A DNA stretch of 64,000 nt. Source: Pseudomonadota bacterium (GTDB lineage: Bacteria > Myxococcota_A > Polyangia > Polyangiales > Polyangiaceae). Positions 9,001 to 16,617 of this stretch are shown here, piece by piece (position 1 is the first letter of the stretch; each line of letters begins with the position of its first letter). The stretch is from contig JAEWRL010000118.1 of the NCBI GenBank assembly GCA_023398955.1, positions 1 to 64,000 on the forward strand, given 5' to 3'. The notes under the pieces were generated by a model. That model was not told the DNA's origin, ran no database searches, and saw only the letters and a list, made by a program, of their open reading frames with translations. A program made the translations under genes and the position numbers.

Positions 9001-9462
9001 GGTGGGTTCGTCGTGAGCGAGGTGGACCGCGAGCTTCGAGACGATCTCGGAGTCTTCGCTTTCCCCGAAATCAACCCGGCGTGGAAGAAAGACTCGATTG
9101 ACGCCCCCATCGACGGCTTCATTCTCTCGTGGCAGGCGAAAGGCACGGGCGCGCACCACTTGATCCGCTACCTCGGGAACGCAGAAGCCTTCGACACGTA
9201 CAACCTTCACAATCCCGGCTTCATCGGTATCCACCGCGACGTGGATACCTCCGTCTACGAGAGACTGCCCGTGCAGCGGGACACGGCGTTGCTGCTCGCG
9301 GCGACGACCTACTTCGCCCGCTTCATGGACCGTGAGACACAACCCCTGTTCGCCAAAGAGGTCATCGTGCCAGCGCTCCGGCAGTTCCTGCAGAACCCCA
9401 CGGGAATCGCCTCCCTTCTGGAGAAGATCGAAGAGAGGAAGAAGCGCTACCCCTCGTTCTGA
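6004..9462 (+). CDS. Ser/Thr protein kinase fused to a periplasmic solute-binding domain
   Basis: A protein of 1152 residues. Residues 1-280 form a helical N-terminal region of unknown role, including a GDGCQVTIGQ stretch. Residues 281-535 are a eukaryotic-type kinase with P-loop LGHGGFGTV, ATP Lys312, catalytic HRD at 404-406 and metal-binding D424; the DFG motif reads DFD. An acidic/Pro-rich linker follows, then a single membrane helix near 687-705 and a DGDGDGDG stretch. Residues 765-1150 match family 1 extracellular solute-binding proteins (sugar ABC type: YTVPFKTYPWAFYYRR, PNTWAEL). The likely topology is cytoplasmic kinase and periplasmic ligand sensor. No ABC permease genes adjoin, so the binding domain probably signals instead of transporting. 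The DFG change does not remove the metal-binding Asp. Confidence 0.9.
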   Translation: MTDRGLTPTIAERLLSSKHLESAAQAIISRDRKTCTASLAALLADVCTGVPLLGVLARDVVRCAFVEPATERLLREFAAYEAEKDREAFIRDLARAVEVFVAQALHQLVCAQDRGEERLLEALGELRRDFNDFREAFATSLARTPRAHLTEALRIDEQEVSDGAPGIRVSPPSQRPGQEGGGVGLQMGDGCQVTIGQLIVNAPSRDENNPADRTSEDSREPPSYRSQWARHRSLRLRELRRRLKELAAIGADTTALDGEIRLIRRELRNRPPEPGWEFKNGRYILWDELGHGGFGTVWKALDKARKEYVAIKVMHSHLAGDAVKLDRFFRGARVMQSLTHRGIVRVLEPRGEDEGYYYFVMELMGGGSFSEAVGRSRITEGEALAMLLDVGDALAEAHARGCVHRDVKPRNILLTVEHQPKLSDFDLVGVADTTGGTSSGALGTYAYAAPECLRHPQNATPAADVFSLAMTAVFALSSEEPDYWNLGGRIERLPCGPSMKAVLRKATTRDPRDRYEDARALVGALREALANDGASLWEASEGVAEYPRAQPSSHEAVGIHSSQGATEPTNETSGVGTPPPSPAPEPTVPDRSVLVLEPAQAGGEPETLKSIPTGAQNAQSDEQLPRPMRPAEAGGTAPKADSRRLVFEASSRKDPARVSVTTPPVERGARSSPGAKPRGHPLRGLGRVLPWALLGIVAALSVPLLRSTGRPETKPAASTVSVSGTASTARDGDGDGDGDAKVAAASICQHKADTNRETGRNGEAITLGTIVADVQDRRAIAAMVEDFEAQQGVQVIHHWYDHEQFKRELLSYLRECPDDVIAWLAGERVSRSAFNDHVQRIPGEIWDPLEAQMPEPIILALERFGERYYTVPFKTYPWAFYYRRSLWRERGYEIPNTWAELLALVHQMRSDGLDRPIAFANAEGWPAMGTFDILDMRINGYGFHSDLMRGIKRWNDPQVRQVFEHWRELLPYYTEGWELLKYKEGTGILKERKAGMYFVGGFVVSEVDRELRDDLGVFAFPEINPAWKKDSIDAPIDGFILSWQAKGTGAHHLIRYLGNAEAFDTYNLHNPGFIGIHRDVDTSVYERLPVQRDTALLLAATTYFARFMDRETQPLFAKEVIVPALRQFLQNPTGIASLLEKIEERKKRYPSF
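8193..8222 (+). repeat. Hexanucleotide repeat (GATGGC)n inside the kinase gene
   Basis: GATGGC is repeated about four to five times and encodes DGDGDGDGDA in the periplasmic juxtamembrane part of the kinase. A six-base unit keeps frame when copy number changes, so length variation would alter the linker without disrupting the protein. Confidence 0.7.
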
Positions 9463-9665
9463 GCGCAACCTCTGGTTTCCCTCCGAAACCGCAGTACCGC
9501 TACCGTCGCTTGGCGCGTCAGCCAGTCAGAAGCAGGAGAGGGCGCTGGGGGTCACCCGCTGCGAGCTCCAGCGCAGCGCCTCGAGCGAGGGCAAGCGTGA
9601 AGTGACTGGCGCTGGACCCATCCACGCCATAGACTGGAAGGTACGATGCGCGGATCCATGGTGGG

Positions 9666-10157
9666 GTGGGGCGCTTCCCTCCAGAGCACGGCGCGAACGC
9701 GGTCCAGTCCACTGCCCTCGAGAGTCGTGGCGTGATCCGCAAGTTCTTGTCGCTGGACCGACTGCTCCGCAGGTGCTCGCCGCCCATCAAACGGCGAAAA
9801 AGGGGACGCCCTGATCTGTTGGAATGGAGCGTCGTTCATTCCCGGCCGGGTCTCGTCGTGATCATACTTCTGGTTTACGTCTTTCTCGGCCCTTTCATCG
9901 GTTTTGCTATTCTCTGGGCTCTCATTGCGGCGTGCTTTCAGGTCGGCGAGCTCGTCGCCCTGGTGACGCCCCTGCGCCCTGGGTACGTCGCTGTGGCCTT
10001 GATGATGCTCACCAGCGGCCTCTGCGCCATTCTGGGCAGCAGGACTTCCGACAACGGACCACTTCCCCGCCCCATAGCGATCGTCACGGGGGTGATACTC
10101 CTCGTGCTGTTTCTCTTGCTCGTCGTTCGTATGACCCTCAAGACGATCGTCGGCTGA
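9666..10157 (+). CDS. Small membrane protein with three to four helices
   Basis: About 163 residues from a GTG start at 9666; a GTG at 9732 (VIRKFLSL) is equally possible. The first part is basic, and three or more hydrophobic helices follow (VVIILLVYVFLGPF, IGFAILWALIAA, VALMMLTSGLCAIL, IVTGVILLVLFLLLVV). No motif identifies a family. Third-position GC is lower than in the neighbours, and no clear ribosome site supports either start, so the call rests on the strongly hydrophobic, protein-like pattern alone. Confidence 0.5.
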   Translation: MGRFPPEHGANAVQSTALESRGVIRKFLSLDRLLRRCSPPIKRRKRGRPDLLEWSVVHSRPGLVVIILLVYVFLGPFIGFAILWALIAACFQVGELVALVTPLRPGYVAVALMMLTSGLCAILGSRTSDNGPLPRPIAIVTGVILLVLFLLLVVRMTLKTIVG

Positions 10158-10509
10158 TCCCAACGATCGCTCTCGGCAGCGCGAAACGATTCGGTGCAAG
10201 CTCCTGCTCGTCTGTCGAGGGGACCGAGCTGGGGCGCACCACGGGAACGGGCGCGCTCCACAGTCACCGACGCGGCTGGAGCGCAGACGCTCTGCGGAAA
10301 GTGTCGTCGGAACACCGCGCCTGCGCCCACCGTTACGAACCGCTGCTCGAGTCGCGCCCTCGCAGCGCGACGAGAGCGCGGCCCGCCCCCTGGTATCCTC
10401 CCGTTCACGGCGGACAATTGTCGCTGGAGCGTGACCATGGCGTTGCCACGACTATCCAGGCATGCTGACGGCACCCGGACTGTTTTCCGCCGCTAGAGGT
10501 ACCGATCCG
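10158..10509. other. About 350 bp intergenic region
   Basis: No supported gene. The small open frames on both strands are Arg/Pro-rich and look like shadows of GC-rich DNA. AGAGG just before the ATG at 10510 is the ribosome site of the esterase gene; its promoter probably lies here but was not recognised. Confidence 0.4.
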
Positions 10510-11487
10510 ATGATGTCACACCACCTGCCGCCAACGCTCGCGCTCCTGCTACCCCTCGCCTTGCTCTCCTGCGGCGGCTCGGACGGGGGAACCTCCGGGG
10601 TAGGCGGATCTGGCGGGAACCCAGCAGCGAGCGACGGCTCTTCGGGAGCAACGGATGCTGGGCGTGCAGGCGGCAGCAACGGCATGGAATCCGGCGGCAC
10701 CAGCAACGGCTCGGGCGGCACCAGCAACGGCTCGGGCGGCAGCGGCCCGATCGCGAGCAGCGGTTGCGGGATATCGGCTCCCGCGACCCCTCCGGGAACA
10801 GTGGACGTCGGGGGGACGACGCGCACCTTCATCGTGGATGTTCCTGTGGGCTATGCCCCCGGGGTCCCGACACCGATCCTCTTCGGGTTCCACGGCATGT
10901 CGACGAGCGGCGAGCTCTTTCGCAGCCAATTCTACGGAAACCTACTCTCTGCTTTCGGCGATGATTTCATCGTCGTGCACCCGAATGCCGAGGGTGACCC
11001 GACGGCATGGGCAACCAGCGGGGGCGACGATGTCCTCTTCTTCGATGCCCTGCTCGCGCTGCTCGCGGCGACCTACTGCATCGATGAGACCAGGGTGTTC
11101 GTCACCGGGCATAGCTCGGGTGGCTTTTTTACGAACACCCTCGGCTGTCAACGCGGTGAAGTGCTGCGGGGCGTGGGACCAGTCTCTGGCGGCGGCCCAT
11201 TCACCTTTGGTGGTTCGACCTGTACGGGCCAAGTCGCCGCGTGGATCGCCCACGGCAATAACGACGAGACGGTCGACTTCAGCAACGGCGAGTCGAGCCG
11301 CGATCATTGGGCGGCGGCCAATGGTTGCGACACGAGCCAATCCACAGTCCCTTCTCCCAACTATCCCTGTGTCGAGTACGTCGGTTGCGACCCCAGCTAT
11401 CCGGTCCGTTGGTGCGAGTACGACGACGGCCATGACTGGGCCAGCTTTGCACCGGAGGCCATGCACGACTTCTTCTCGGGTCTGTAG
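10510..11487 (+). CDS. PHB-depolymerase/LpqC-type (CE1-like) esterase lipoprotein
   Basis: A secreted alpha/beta-hydrolase of the polyhydroxybutyrate depolymerase/LpqC family (COG3509), which includes feruloyl and acetylxylan esterases. The ATG at 10510 gives a signal peptide with lipobox LLSC, then a Gly/Ser/Asn-rich linker with a duplicated GGTSNGSG unit. The catalytic domain shows the oxyanion region FGFHGM, the nucleophile motif GHSSGG, a DETVDF acid region and the C-terminal His in DDGHDW. The catalytic set looks complete. Close by are xylan-degrading genes, which favours deacetylation or deferuloylation of xylan over PHB breakdown, but the sequence alone cannot decide this. Confidence 0.8.
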   Translation: MMSHHLPPTLALLLPLALLSCGGSDGGTSGVGGSGGNPAASDGSSGATDAGRAGGSNGMESGGTSNGSGGTSNGSGGSGPIASSGCGISAPATPPGTVDVGGTTRTFIVDVPVGYAPGVPTPILFGFHGMSTSGELFRSQFYGNLLSAFGDDFIVVHPNAEGDPTAWATSGGDDVLFFDALLALLAATYCIDETRVFVTGHSSGGFFTNTLGCQRGEVLRGVGPVSGGGPFTFGGSTCTGQVAAWIAHGNNDETVDFSNGESSRDHWAAANGCDTSQSTVPSPNYPCVEYVGCDPSYPVRWCEYDDGHDWASFAPEAMHDFFSGL

Positions 11488-11605
11488 ACGAACGGCACGC
11501 CGCCCGCCCCAGGCTCAGTGCTGCCAACGAACACCGTCGAGCACAGAACGGACGCCCGCCGTCGACTGCCGGGCCGCGGCGATCGGCCGTGCCCGTCCAC
11601 ACCAG

Positions 11606-11678
11606 GTCCCGGCGCATCTCCTGGCAAAACTCGGGGCCGCCAAGAATCGTCCCCCGTCCCAGCGCATCTCCTGGTAAA
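11606..11678. promoter_or_regulatory. Two near-identical 23-bp repeats upstream of the MFS gene
   Basis: GTCCCgGCGCATCTCCTGGcAAA (11606-11628) recurs as GTCCCaGCGCATCTCCTGGtAAA (11656-11678) with two mismatches, exactly 50 bases apart. The second copy ends 11 bases before the ATG of the permease gene. The second copy is bounded by CCAG...CTGG, a partial inverted repeat. A double operator for a repressor is the simplest reading. Confidence 0.5.
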
Positions 11679-11689
11679 TAGCGGCCACC

Positions 11690-13048
11690 ATGCGCCCCCC
11701 GGACGAGAAACGCGCCCATCCTCTGCTTTGGGTCCCAAGCTTGTACTTCGCGATGGGAACCCCAATGATCGCGGTCTCCGTCGTCGCCGCGATCATGTAC
11801 AAAAACCTTGGGCTGTCGAATGCCGAGGTAGCGGCGTACACGGGGCTGATGAACCTGCCCTGGGTACTCAAGCCCTTGTGGGCACCTTTCCTCGAGCTCC
11901 ATCGCAACAAGCGCTTCTTCGTGCTGGCGATGGAGCTGGTGATGGTCGGCACCTTCGGACTGCTCGCGCTGGCGCTGCACCTGCCTGCGTTCATCCCCGT
12001 CACCATCGCGCTCTTCTGGATTGCCGGCTTTGCGTCGGCAACCCAGGACATTGCCGGTGACGGCGTGTACATTACCTCGACGACCGAGAAGGAGCAGGGG
12101 ATGTACATGGGGGTCCAGGGCATGTTCTGGAACCTGGGGCGCGTGCTGGTATCGGGGGCTCTGGTGAGCCTGACCGCCGTCCTTTACGCCTGGGCAGCAG
12201 ACGGAATCCAGCAGCCGCCCGCAGCAGGACCGGATCCAGCCTGGCGCACCGCATGGAGCGTCGTCATGGGGCTCATCGCGGCGCTCCTGCTCCTGACCTG
12301 CGCCTGGCACTGGTTCAAGCTGCCCCCTGGCGCCCGCGCCCCAGAAGCCCCGACAAATGTGTCGGAAGCCATCAAGACTACCGTGGATGCCTGGGTCTCG
12401 TTCTTCCGAAAGCCGCGCATCTGGATGATGATCGCCGTCGTCTTCTTCTACCGGTTCGGAGAAGGCTTCATCGAGAAGATCGGACCGCTCTTCCTCCTCG
12501 ACAGTCGGCAACTCGGGGGGCTCGGGCTCGACAACATGGCGCTGGGGAACATCAACGGCACCTTCGGGACCGTTGCCTACATTTCGGGGACCTTGATCGG
12601 CGGATTCTTGGCTTCCAAGTGGTCGCTCAAGCGCACATTCTTGCTGCTCGCACTGGGCTTGAACGTTCCCAATGTCACCTATTTTTACCTCAGCCTGGCA
12701 CTGCCCACGGACATCTCGTGGATCACGTTCATCATCCTCATCGAGAAGTTTGGCTACGGTTTCGGCACGGTGGGTATGATGCTGTACATTATGCAGGAGA
12801 TGTCGCCCGGACGTTATCGCACGGCGCACTACGCGTTCGGTACGGGCATCATGGCCCTCACGATGACTGTGACGGGCACCGCCAGCGGGGAGATCCAGGA
12901 GTTTTTGGGCTATCGGACCTTCTTTGTTTTCGTGCTCGTCGCATCCATTCCGCCCGTGGTGCTGGCGTGGCTGGCGCCCTTCCGTCAACACCGGAACGGC
13001 AACGCCACAGCCGAGGTGACCGAAGCGCCAGCTGGCGGTGCCCAGTAG
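11690..13048 (+). CDS. AmpG-like MFS permease
   Basis: A protein of 452 residues with about twelve predicted membrane helices. The opening segment (LLWVPSLYFAMGTPM...) and NLPWVLKPLWAPFLE, followed by SATQDIAGDGVYI, match the AmpG branch of the major facilitator superfamily: PWxLKxxWAP and the charged ATQDIAxD in helix 4. A central cytoplasmic loop carries APTNVSEAIKTTVDAW. AmpG proteins import muropeptides, but relatives within glycan-utilisation loci carry oligosaccharides, so the substrate is open. The ATG at 11690 is the first one giving a full-length protein; the ribosome site is weak. A repeated operator-like element lies just upstream. Confidence 0.8.
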   Translation: MRPPDEKRAHPLLWVPSLYFAMGTPMIAVSVVAAIMYKNLGLSNAEVAAYTGLMNLPWVLKPLWAPFLELHRNKRFFVLAMELVMVGTFGLLALALHLPAFIPVTIALFWIAGFASATQDIAGDGVYITSTTEKEQGMYMGVQGMFWNLGRVLVSGALVSLTAVLYAWAADGIQQPPAAGPDPAWRTAWSVVMGLIAALLLLTCAWHWFKLPPGARAPEAPTNVSEAIKTTVDAWVSFFRKPRIWMMIAVVFFYRFGEGFIEKIGPLFLLDSRQLGGLGLDNMALGNINGTFGTVAYISGTLIGGFLASKWSLKRTFLLLALGLNVPNVTYFYLSLALPTDISWITFIILIEKFGYGFGTVGMMLYIMQEMSPGRYRTAHYAFGTGIMALTMTVTGTASGEIQEFLGYRTFFVFVLVASIPPVVLAWLAPFRQHRNGNATAEVTEAPAGGAQ

Positions 13049-13062
13049 CCGCTGGACACTCG

Positions 13063-13084
13063 CGGCCACCTCGCTCCGTGGCCG
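13063..13084. terminator. Hairpin after the MFS gene
   Basis: CGGCCAC (13063-13069) pairs with GTGGCCG (13078-13084) across an eight-base loop, 15 bases after the stop codon of the permease gene. No T-run follows, so any termination would be of the weak or Rho-assisted type. Confidence 0.35.
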
Positions 13085-13089
13085 GCGAG

Positions 13090-13130
13090 CGGCGCCCGGG
13101 GCTCGGCGCCCGGGACTCGGCGCTCGGGGG
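13090..13130. repeat. 14-bp tandem repeat, almost three copies
   Basis: The unit CGGCGCCCGGGGCT is followed by CGGCGCCCGGGACT and a shortened, diverged third copy. It lies in the intergenic region between the permease and the FG-GAP lipoprotein. No function is evident. Confidence 0.5.
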
Positions 13131-13244
13131 TAGGAGAAGGGAGGACATTCAACTCGCCTCCACGGCGGGCTAACTGGGAGGCGAGAAGAGACCGTAAGGG
13201 CAATGCCGCGAGGGACGCACGCCGATGAAAGAAGGAGTCACGCC

Positions 13245-15011
13245 ATGGTTCTTCGAGCCCGCCTCTTCATAACCACGCTCTCGCTGGGTGCTCTAGGCGC
13301 GGCGGGAGTCCTCTGCGCTTGTAGCGACGACCAAGGCAGCGGCTCCGAGCCCACCCGCGACGCGCCGAAGGGAGGGAGTACCACGGGGGGTTCCGCGGAG
13401 CCCACTTGCACCCCTGGCGCGAACCCTGGGGAACACCAGGCCCCCGAGTTCTCGATGAACCTCAGCGGTCAGACGAGCTGGTTTGCGGCGCCCATCGTCG
13501 TCGATCTCGACGGCGATGGCAGCAAAGAGCTCATCGCCTCCTACTATTCGGTGTTCGTCTACGACGAGCGGGGTGCTCTGTTGGAAGAGCTCGAGGGCGG
13601 CGAAGGGCGGATCTATGCCCCACACGTCGTGGCGGACTTGGAGGGGGATGGGACCACCGAGATCGTCTACGGCAGCGGCAGCGAGGTTTACGCTTACGAG
13701 TGGCGGGACGGCGCTGGCCTGTTGAAGGATGGCTGGCCCGCGAGCATCGACAGCGCTGGGACTGGGCCGGAAGTGCGCGGGATGGCAGCGGGCGACCTGA
13801 ACGGCGACGGAAGTCTCGAGATCGCCGTCTCGACGACGGAAACTGCCAGCGAGGAGGATGGTGGCTCACAGCTCTGGGTATTCAATGCCTCCGGGAGCGT
13901 GTATCAACCGCCTGGGCTCGGCTACGACGCTTGGCCCCGTTACAACGCGGAGCGGGGCGAGGGCAACGACGCCGACCGCAACGGACAGGGGCATCACGGC
14001 TACGGCTGCTACGGCCTGAACGTCGCTATCGGCAACCTAGACGACGATCCAGAGCTCGAGATCGTCGCCACCTACGACAATCACCATCTGCAGGTCTTCG
14101 ATCACGACGGGGTCGCACTGCAGGCCTCGCCTTGGTTCTCCAATCGCGCCTCCGAGTTCCAAGGGGAAGGGCTCACTTACGGACAATTCATCCGCTGGGC
14201 AGATCCCGAGGTGGAGGAGGCCCACTACCATGAACACACAGGCGAGTGGCCCCATCCGAGCTGGGCCGAGTGGCTCCAGTGGACGCATTCCCCCCCCGGT
14301 GTGGTGGACCTGGACGGCGACGGTAAGAGCGAGATCGTGGGCGTGCCGAACGTGGAGCTGCACGAGCCCTACGAGACCCAGGCTTACGCCATCATGGTGC
14401 TAGAAGGCGCGCACGGCGATGGGAGCCGCGCCGCCATGCGTAAACAAGGCTGGGAAACACTGCCGCGCGGGCGGGCGCCCATCGATGTCGACGGCTACTA
14501 TCCACCGGCGGGGGTACCCGCGGTTACGATTGCCAACGTGCAGGGAGACTCACGCCCAGAGCTCTTGGTGTCCCTCAACGACGGACTCTTCTATGCGTTC
14601 GCCGCCGACGCAAGGGAGCTTTGGCGTTACGACTACACCGACGGGAGACCCATCGTCTTCGCGAGCGAGGCGACTGTCGCCGACCTCAATCAGGACGGAG
14701 CGCCCGAGGTGCTCTTCACGACCTTTGGAGATCCGGAGGTGCTCGACTCGGGACGGTTGATCATACTCGCAGGGGACGGCACGGAGCTCTTCAGTGTTCC
14801 ACTCCCGGATCCCGGCAAGAACGGCAACGGCAACGGCGCTCCTGCGGCGCCCACGGTGGCCGACCTCGATGGCGACGGGCAGCTCGAGATCTTCGTCCAG
14901 ACCTTCGAGCACGGCATGGACGTGTTCACCGTGCCTGGCTCTTCGGACAATTGCCTGCTCTGGTCGACAGCGCGGGGCGGACCGCTGCGGATGGGCCAGC
15001 CCAGCCAGTAG
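13245..15011 (+). CDS. FG-GAP/VCBS-repeat beta-propeller lipoprotein
   Basis: A surface lipoprotein of 588 residues. AGAAGGAG lies eight bases before the ATG at 13245; the signal peptide ends at lipobox VLCAC. The mature part has six or more FG-GAP-like blades, each with a calcium-binding loop such as DLDGDGSKELI, DLEGDGTTEIV, DLNGDGSLEIA, NLDDDPELEIV, DLDGDGKSEIV and DLNQDGAPEVL. Such propellers bind proteins or polysaccharides outside the cell. No attached enzyme domain is present. The in-frame ATG at 13203 has no good ribosome site and would displace the signal peptide. Confidence 0.85.
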   Translation: MVLRARLFITTLSLGALGAAGVLCACSDDQGSGSEPTRDAPKGGSTTGGSAEPTCTPGANPGEHQAPEFSMNLSGQTSWFAAPIVVDLDGDGSKELIASYYSVFVYDERGALLEELEGGEGRIYAPHVVADLEGDGTTEIVYGSGSEVYAYEWRDGAGLLKDGWPASIDSAGTGPEVRGMAAGDLNGDGSLEIAVSTTETASEEDGGSQLWVFNASGSVYQPPGLGYDAWPRYNAERGEGNDADRNGQGHHGYGCYGLNVAIGNLDDDPELEIVATYDNHHLQVFDHDGVALQASPWFSNRASEFQGEGLTYGQFIRWADPEVEEAHYHEHTGEWPHPSWAEWLQWTHSPPGVVDLDGDGKSEIVGVPNVELHEPYETQAYAIMVLEGAHGDGSRAAMRKQGWETLPRGRAPIDVDGYYPPAGVPAVTIANVQGDSRPELLVSLNDGLFYAFAADARELWRYDYTDGRPIVFASEATVADLNQDGAPEVLFTTFGDPEVLDSGRLIILAGDGTELFSVPLPDPGKNGNGNGAPAAPTVADLDGDGQLEIFVQTFEHGMDVFTVPGSSDNCLLWSTARGGPLRMGQPSQ

Positions 15012-15068
15012 GTAGCGACCGGTTAACGCGCCGCCGCGTGGCACGCATCCTGCAAGCTCGCCCGACGA

Positions 15069-15389
15069 ATGGCTGATCTCGTCGGTTGGTTTAGCTCGGC
15101 GGTGTTGCTCGCGACGTTGAGCGCGCAGATTTACAAGCAGTGGCGGGCCAAATCCGTCCAGGGGGTGTCGAAGTGGCTCTTTGCGGGGCAAATGACGGCC
15201 TCGCTCGGCTTTACGATCTACAGCCTGTCCCTGCGAAACTGGGTCTTCGTCGTCACGAATGCTCTGCTCCTCGTCGCGGGCATCACCGGATTCGTGATGA
15301 CGCTCATTCTCAGGCGCCGGCAGCGCCTCGCGGCCGGAGGCGACCTCGACGCGAAGACCGATGGGGATCCGCAGTCCATCGCTGCTTGA
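15069..15389 (+). CDS. PQ-loop/SemiSWEET-like membrane protein
   Basis: A protein of 106 residues with three predicted membrane helices, the size of a bacterial SemiSWEET half-transporter. The first helix leads into QIYKQWRAKSVQGVS, matching the PQ-loop pattern (PQ-x-x-x-x-x-K-S-x-x-G-x-S) with Gln-Ile in place of Pro-Gln. Characterised members move sugars or amino acids as dimers. The gene begins 57 bases after the FG-GAP lipoprotein gene. The transported solute cannot be told. Confidence 0.7.
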   Translation: MADLVGWFSSAVLLATLSAQIYKQWRAKSVQGVSKWLFAGQMTASLGFTIYSLSLRNWVFVVTNALLLVAGITGFVMTLILRRRQRLAAGGDLDAKTDGDPQSIAA

Positions 15390-15542
15390 CGTGCCATCGA
15401 GAAGGAGCCGTCGGCGAGCGCTTCGGCCGGGTGGGACGAGGGGCCAGCGCCAGAGGTCCCGTCCGTTTTTCGAAGCAGCGCCACACGGGCGACCATCAAG
15501 CAAGGTCGCCGAAGGAGCGCTGGTTCGTCATCTGGAGGCGAT

Positions 15543-15829
15543 GCCCGCCGGACGAGCCCCCTCGCTGACGAGGCGCGGCTGCTCGAGCGCGCCCACGCCG
15601 CCCTCGCCACGAGCCTCACCGAAGCGCTGCGCACCGCGGAACAGCACCGCCAAAGGTTTCCCGAGGGACAGCTCAGTGCCGAACGTGAGCTCATGGCCAT
15701 TGAAGCGCTTGCACGCCTCGGGCGACGCAGCGAGGCCCTGCGGCGCGCCGCGCCCAGCCTGCAGCGGTCTCCCGGCAGCCTCCATGCCAACGCCTGCGCC
15801 ACATCCTGGGGGTCAGGGAGGATGAGTGA
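15543..15829 (+). pseudogene. C-terminal remnant of a TPR-type envelope protein, frameshifted
   Basis: In one frame the DNA reads SPLADEARLLERAHAAL, then RFPEGQLSAERELMAIEAL and RLGRRSEALRRAAP. This is the characteristic C-terminal TPR-like end of a family common beside ECF sigma factors in myxobacteria. Near 15790 the reading must shift by one base, after which RLRHILGVREDE and a stop (15827-15829) complete the usual family ending. The N-terminal membrane-anchored half is missing, because only about 150 bases separate this remnant from the PQ-loop gene. A sequencing error could explain the frameshift but not the missing N-terminus. Confidence 0.55.
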
Positions 15830-15886
15830 ATTCTCGGCGCGAGGCTCCGCTCCATGGGGCGGCACCTCGCGCCGTGCGCGGCTCCG

Positions 15887-16507
15887 TCAGGAAGCGGCGG
15901 TCGTGGCGCGCAGCGCCTCCCGCTCCTCGGTGGAGAGTACCGCCGGGGTGCGAAGTGGCGCGCCCGTCGCACGATCGAAGAATGGGTGCGGCCAACCTTT
16001 ACCAGTAAGCTTCCAGCGGATCACCAGGCGCGCGAAGTGGCCAATCGCCTTCCAGGGAGGCTTCGTCGATCCCGCGGGCGCCACGCCTCTGGCATACTGA
16101 CCGAAGCTCCTGCCGCGCACCGGGCCGAACACCTCATCGCGACGTGGAGCATCTGGCGCTCCGCGCAAGACCTCCGGGGTCATGCCAATGAAGGGAACGG
16201 CGGGCTTCACCGTGTTGCCGAGGGGGGTGTGACAGCAACCTGCAAACCAGCGATACATTCCCTTTTCCGTGAGGCGCACGCTTTCGATGTGCTCCGCGCC
16301 CGTGTCGAAGGTCACGGCGCTCGGCGCCACCTGAACGATGTCCGTCCCGCCCTGCTCGTCGAGCAAATCCTGCCGCTGCAGGTAGTGCAGAAATGCCTGG
16401 CAGTCGTCGCAGTAACAGACGAGGCGGTTGACGTTGCCTGGCGCTGCTCCCCGCAGCCAGCCATGAATCGCTCCACACCGACACCCCAGCTCTAGCTCCT
16501 GAGTCAT
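15887..16507 (-). CDS. GFA/Mss4-like zinc-binding protein (DUF6151 type)
   Basis: A cytoplasmic protein of 206 residues related to glutathione-dependent formaldehyde-activating (GFA) enzymes. The zinc-type cysteines are visible: LGCRCGAIHG at the start, CYCDDCQ about residue 30 and WFAGCCHTPLGN near residue 85. The long C-terminal half (FFDRATGAP...) fits the longer DUF6151-type proteins. The ATG at 16507 is the first one directly before the domain; the frame is open further upstream but without homology. The catalytic role is unproven in this subgroup. Confidence 0.75.
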   Translation of the reverse strand: MTQELELGCRCGAIHGWLRGAAPGNVNRLVCYCDDCQAFLHYLQRQDLLDEQGGTDIVQVAPSAVTFDTGAEHIESVRLTEKGMYRWFAGCCHTPLGNTVKPAVPFIGMTPEVLRGAPDAPRRDEVFGPVRGRSFGQYARGVAPAGSTKPPWKAIGHFARLVIRWKLTGKGWPHPFFDRATGAPLRTPAVLSTEEREALRATTAAS

Positions 16508-16617
16508 GCGGCGACATGTAGCACTCGGCTGGCAGTCACGCTGCCAGTGCACCATGGAGGTCACCGGGATGGCCGCGCCAGCGCAGTGCTCGGGATCGGC
16601 CCATCGACGCGGCCAGC

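Noticed and set aside
10158..10496. Several Arg/Pro-rich open frames on both strands
   Set aside because: Typical GC-rich shadows without start sites, motifs or conserved character.
11279..13069. 596-codon minus-strand frame
   Set aside because: Antisense shadow of the MFS permease, rich in His/Arg/Gly with no domain.
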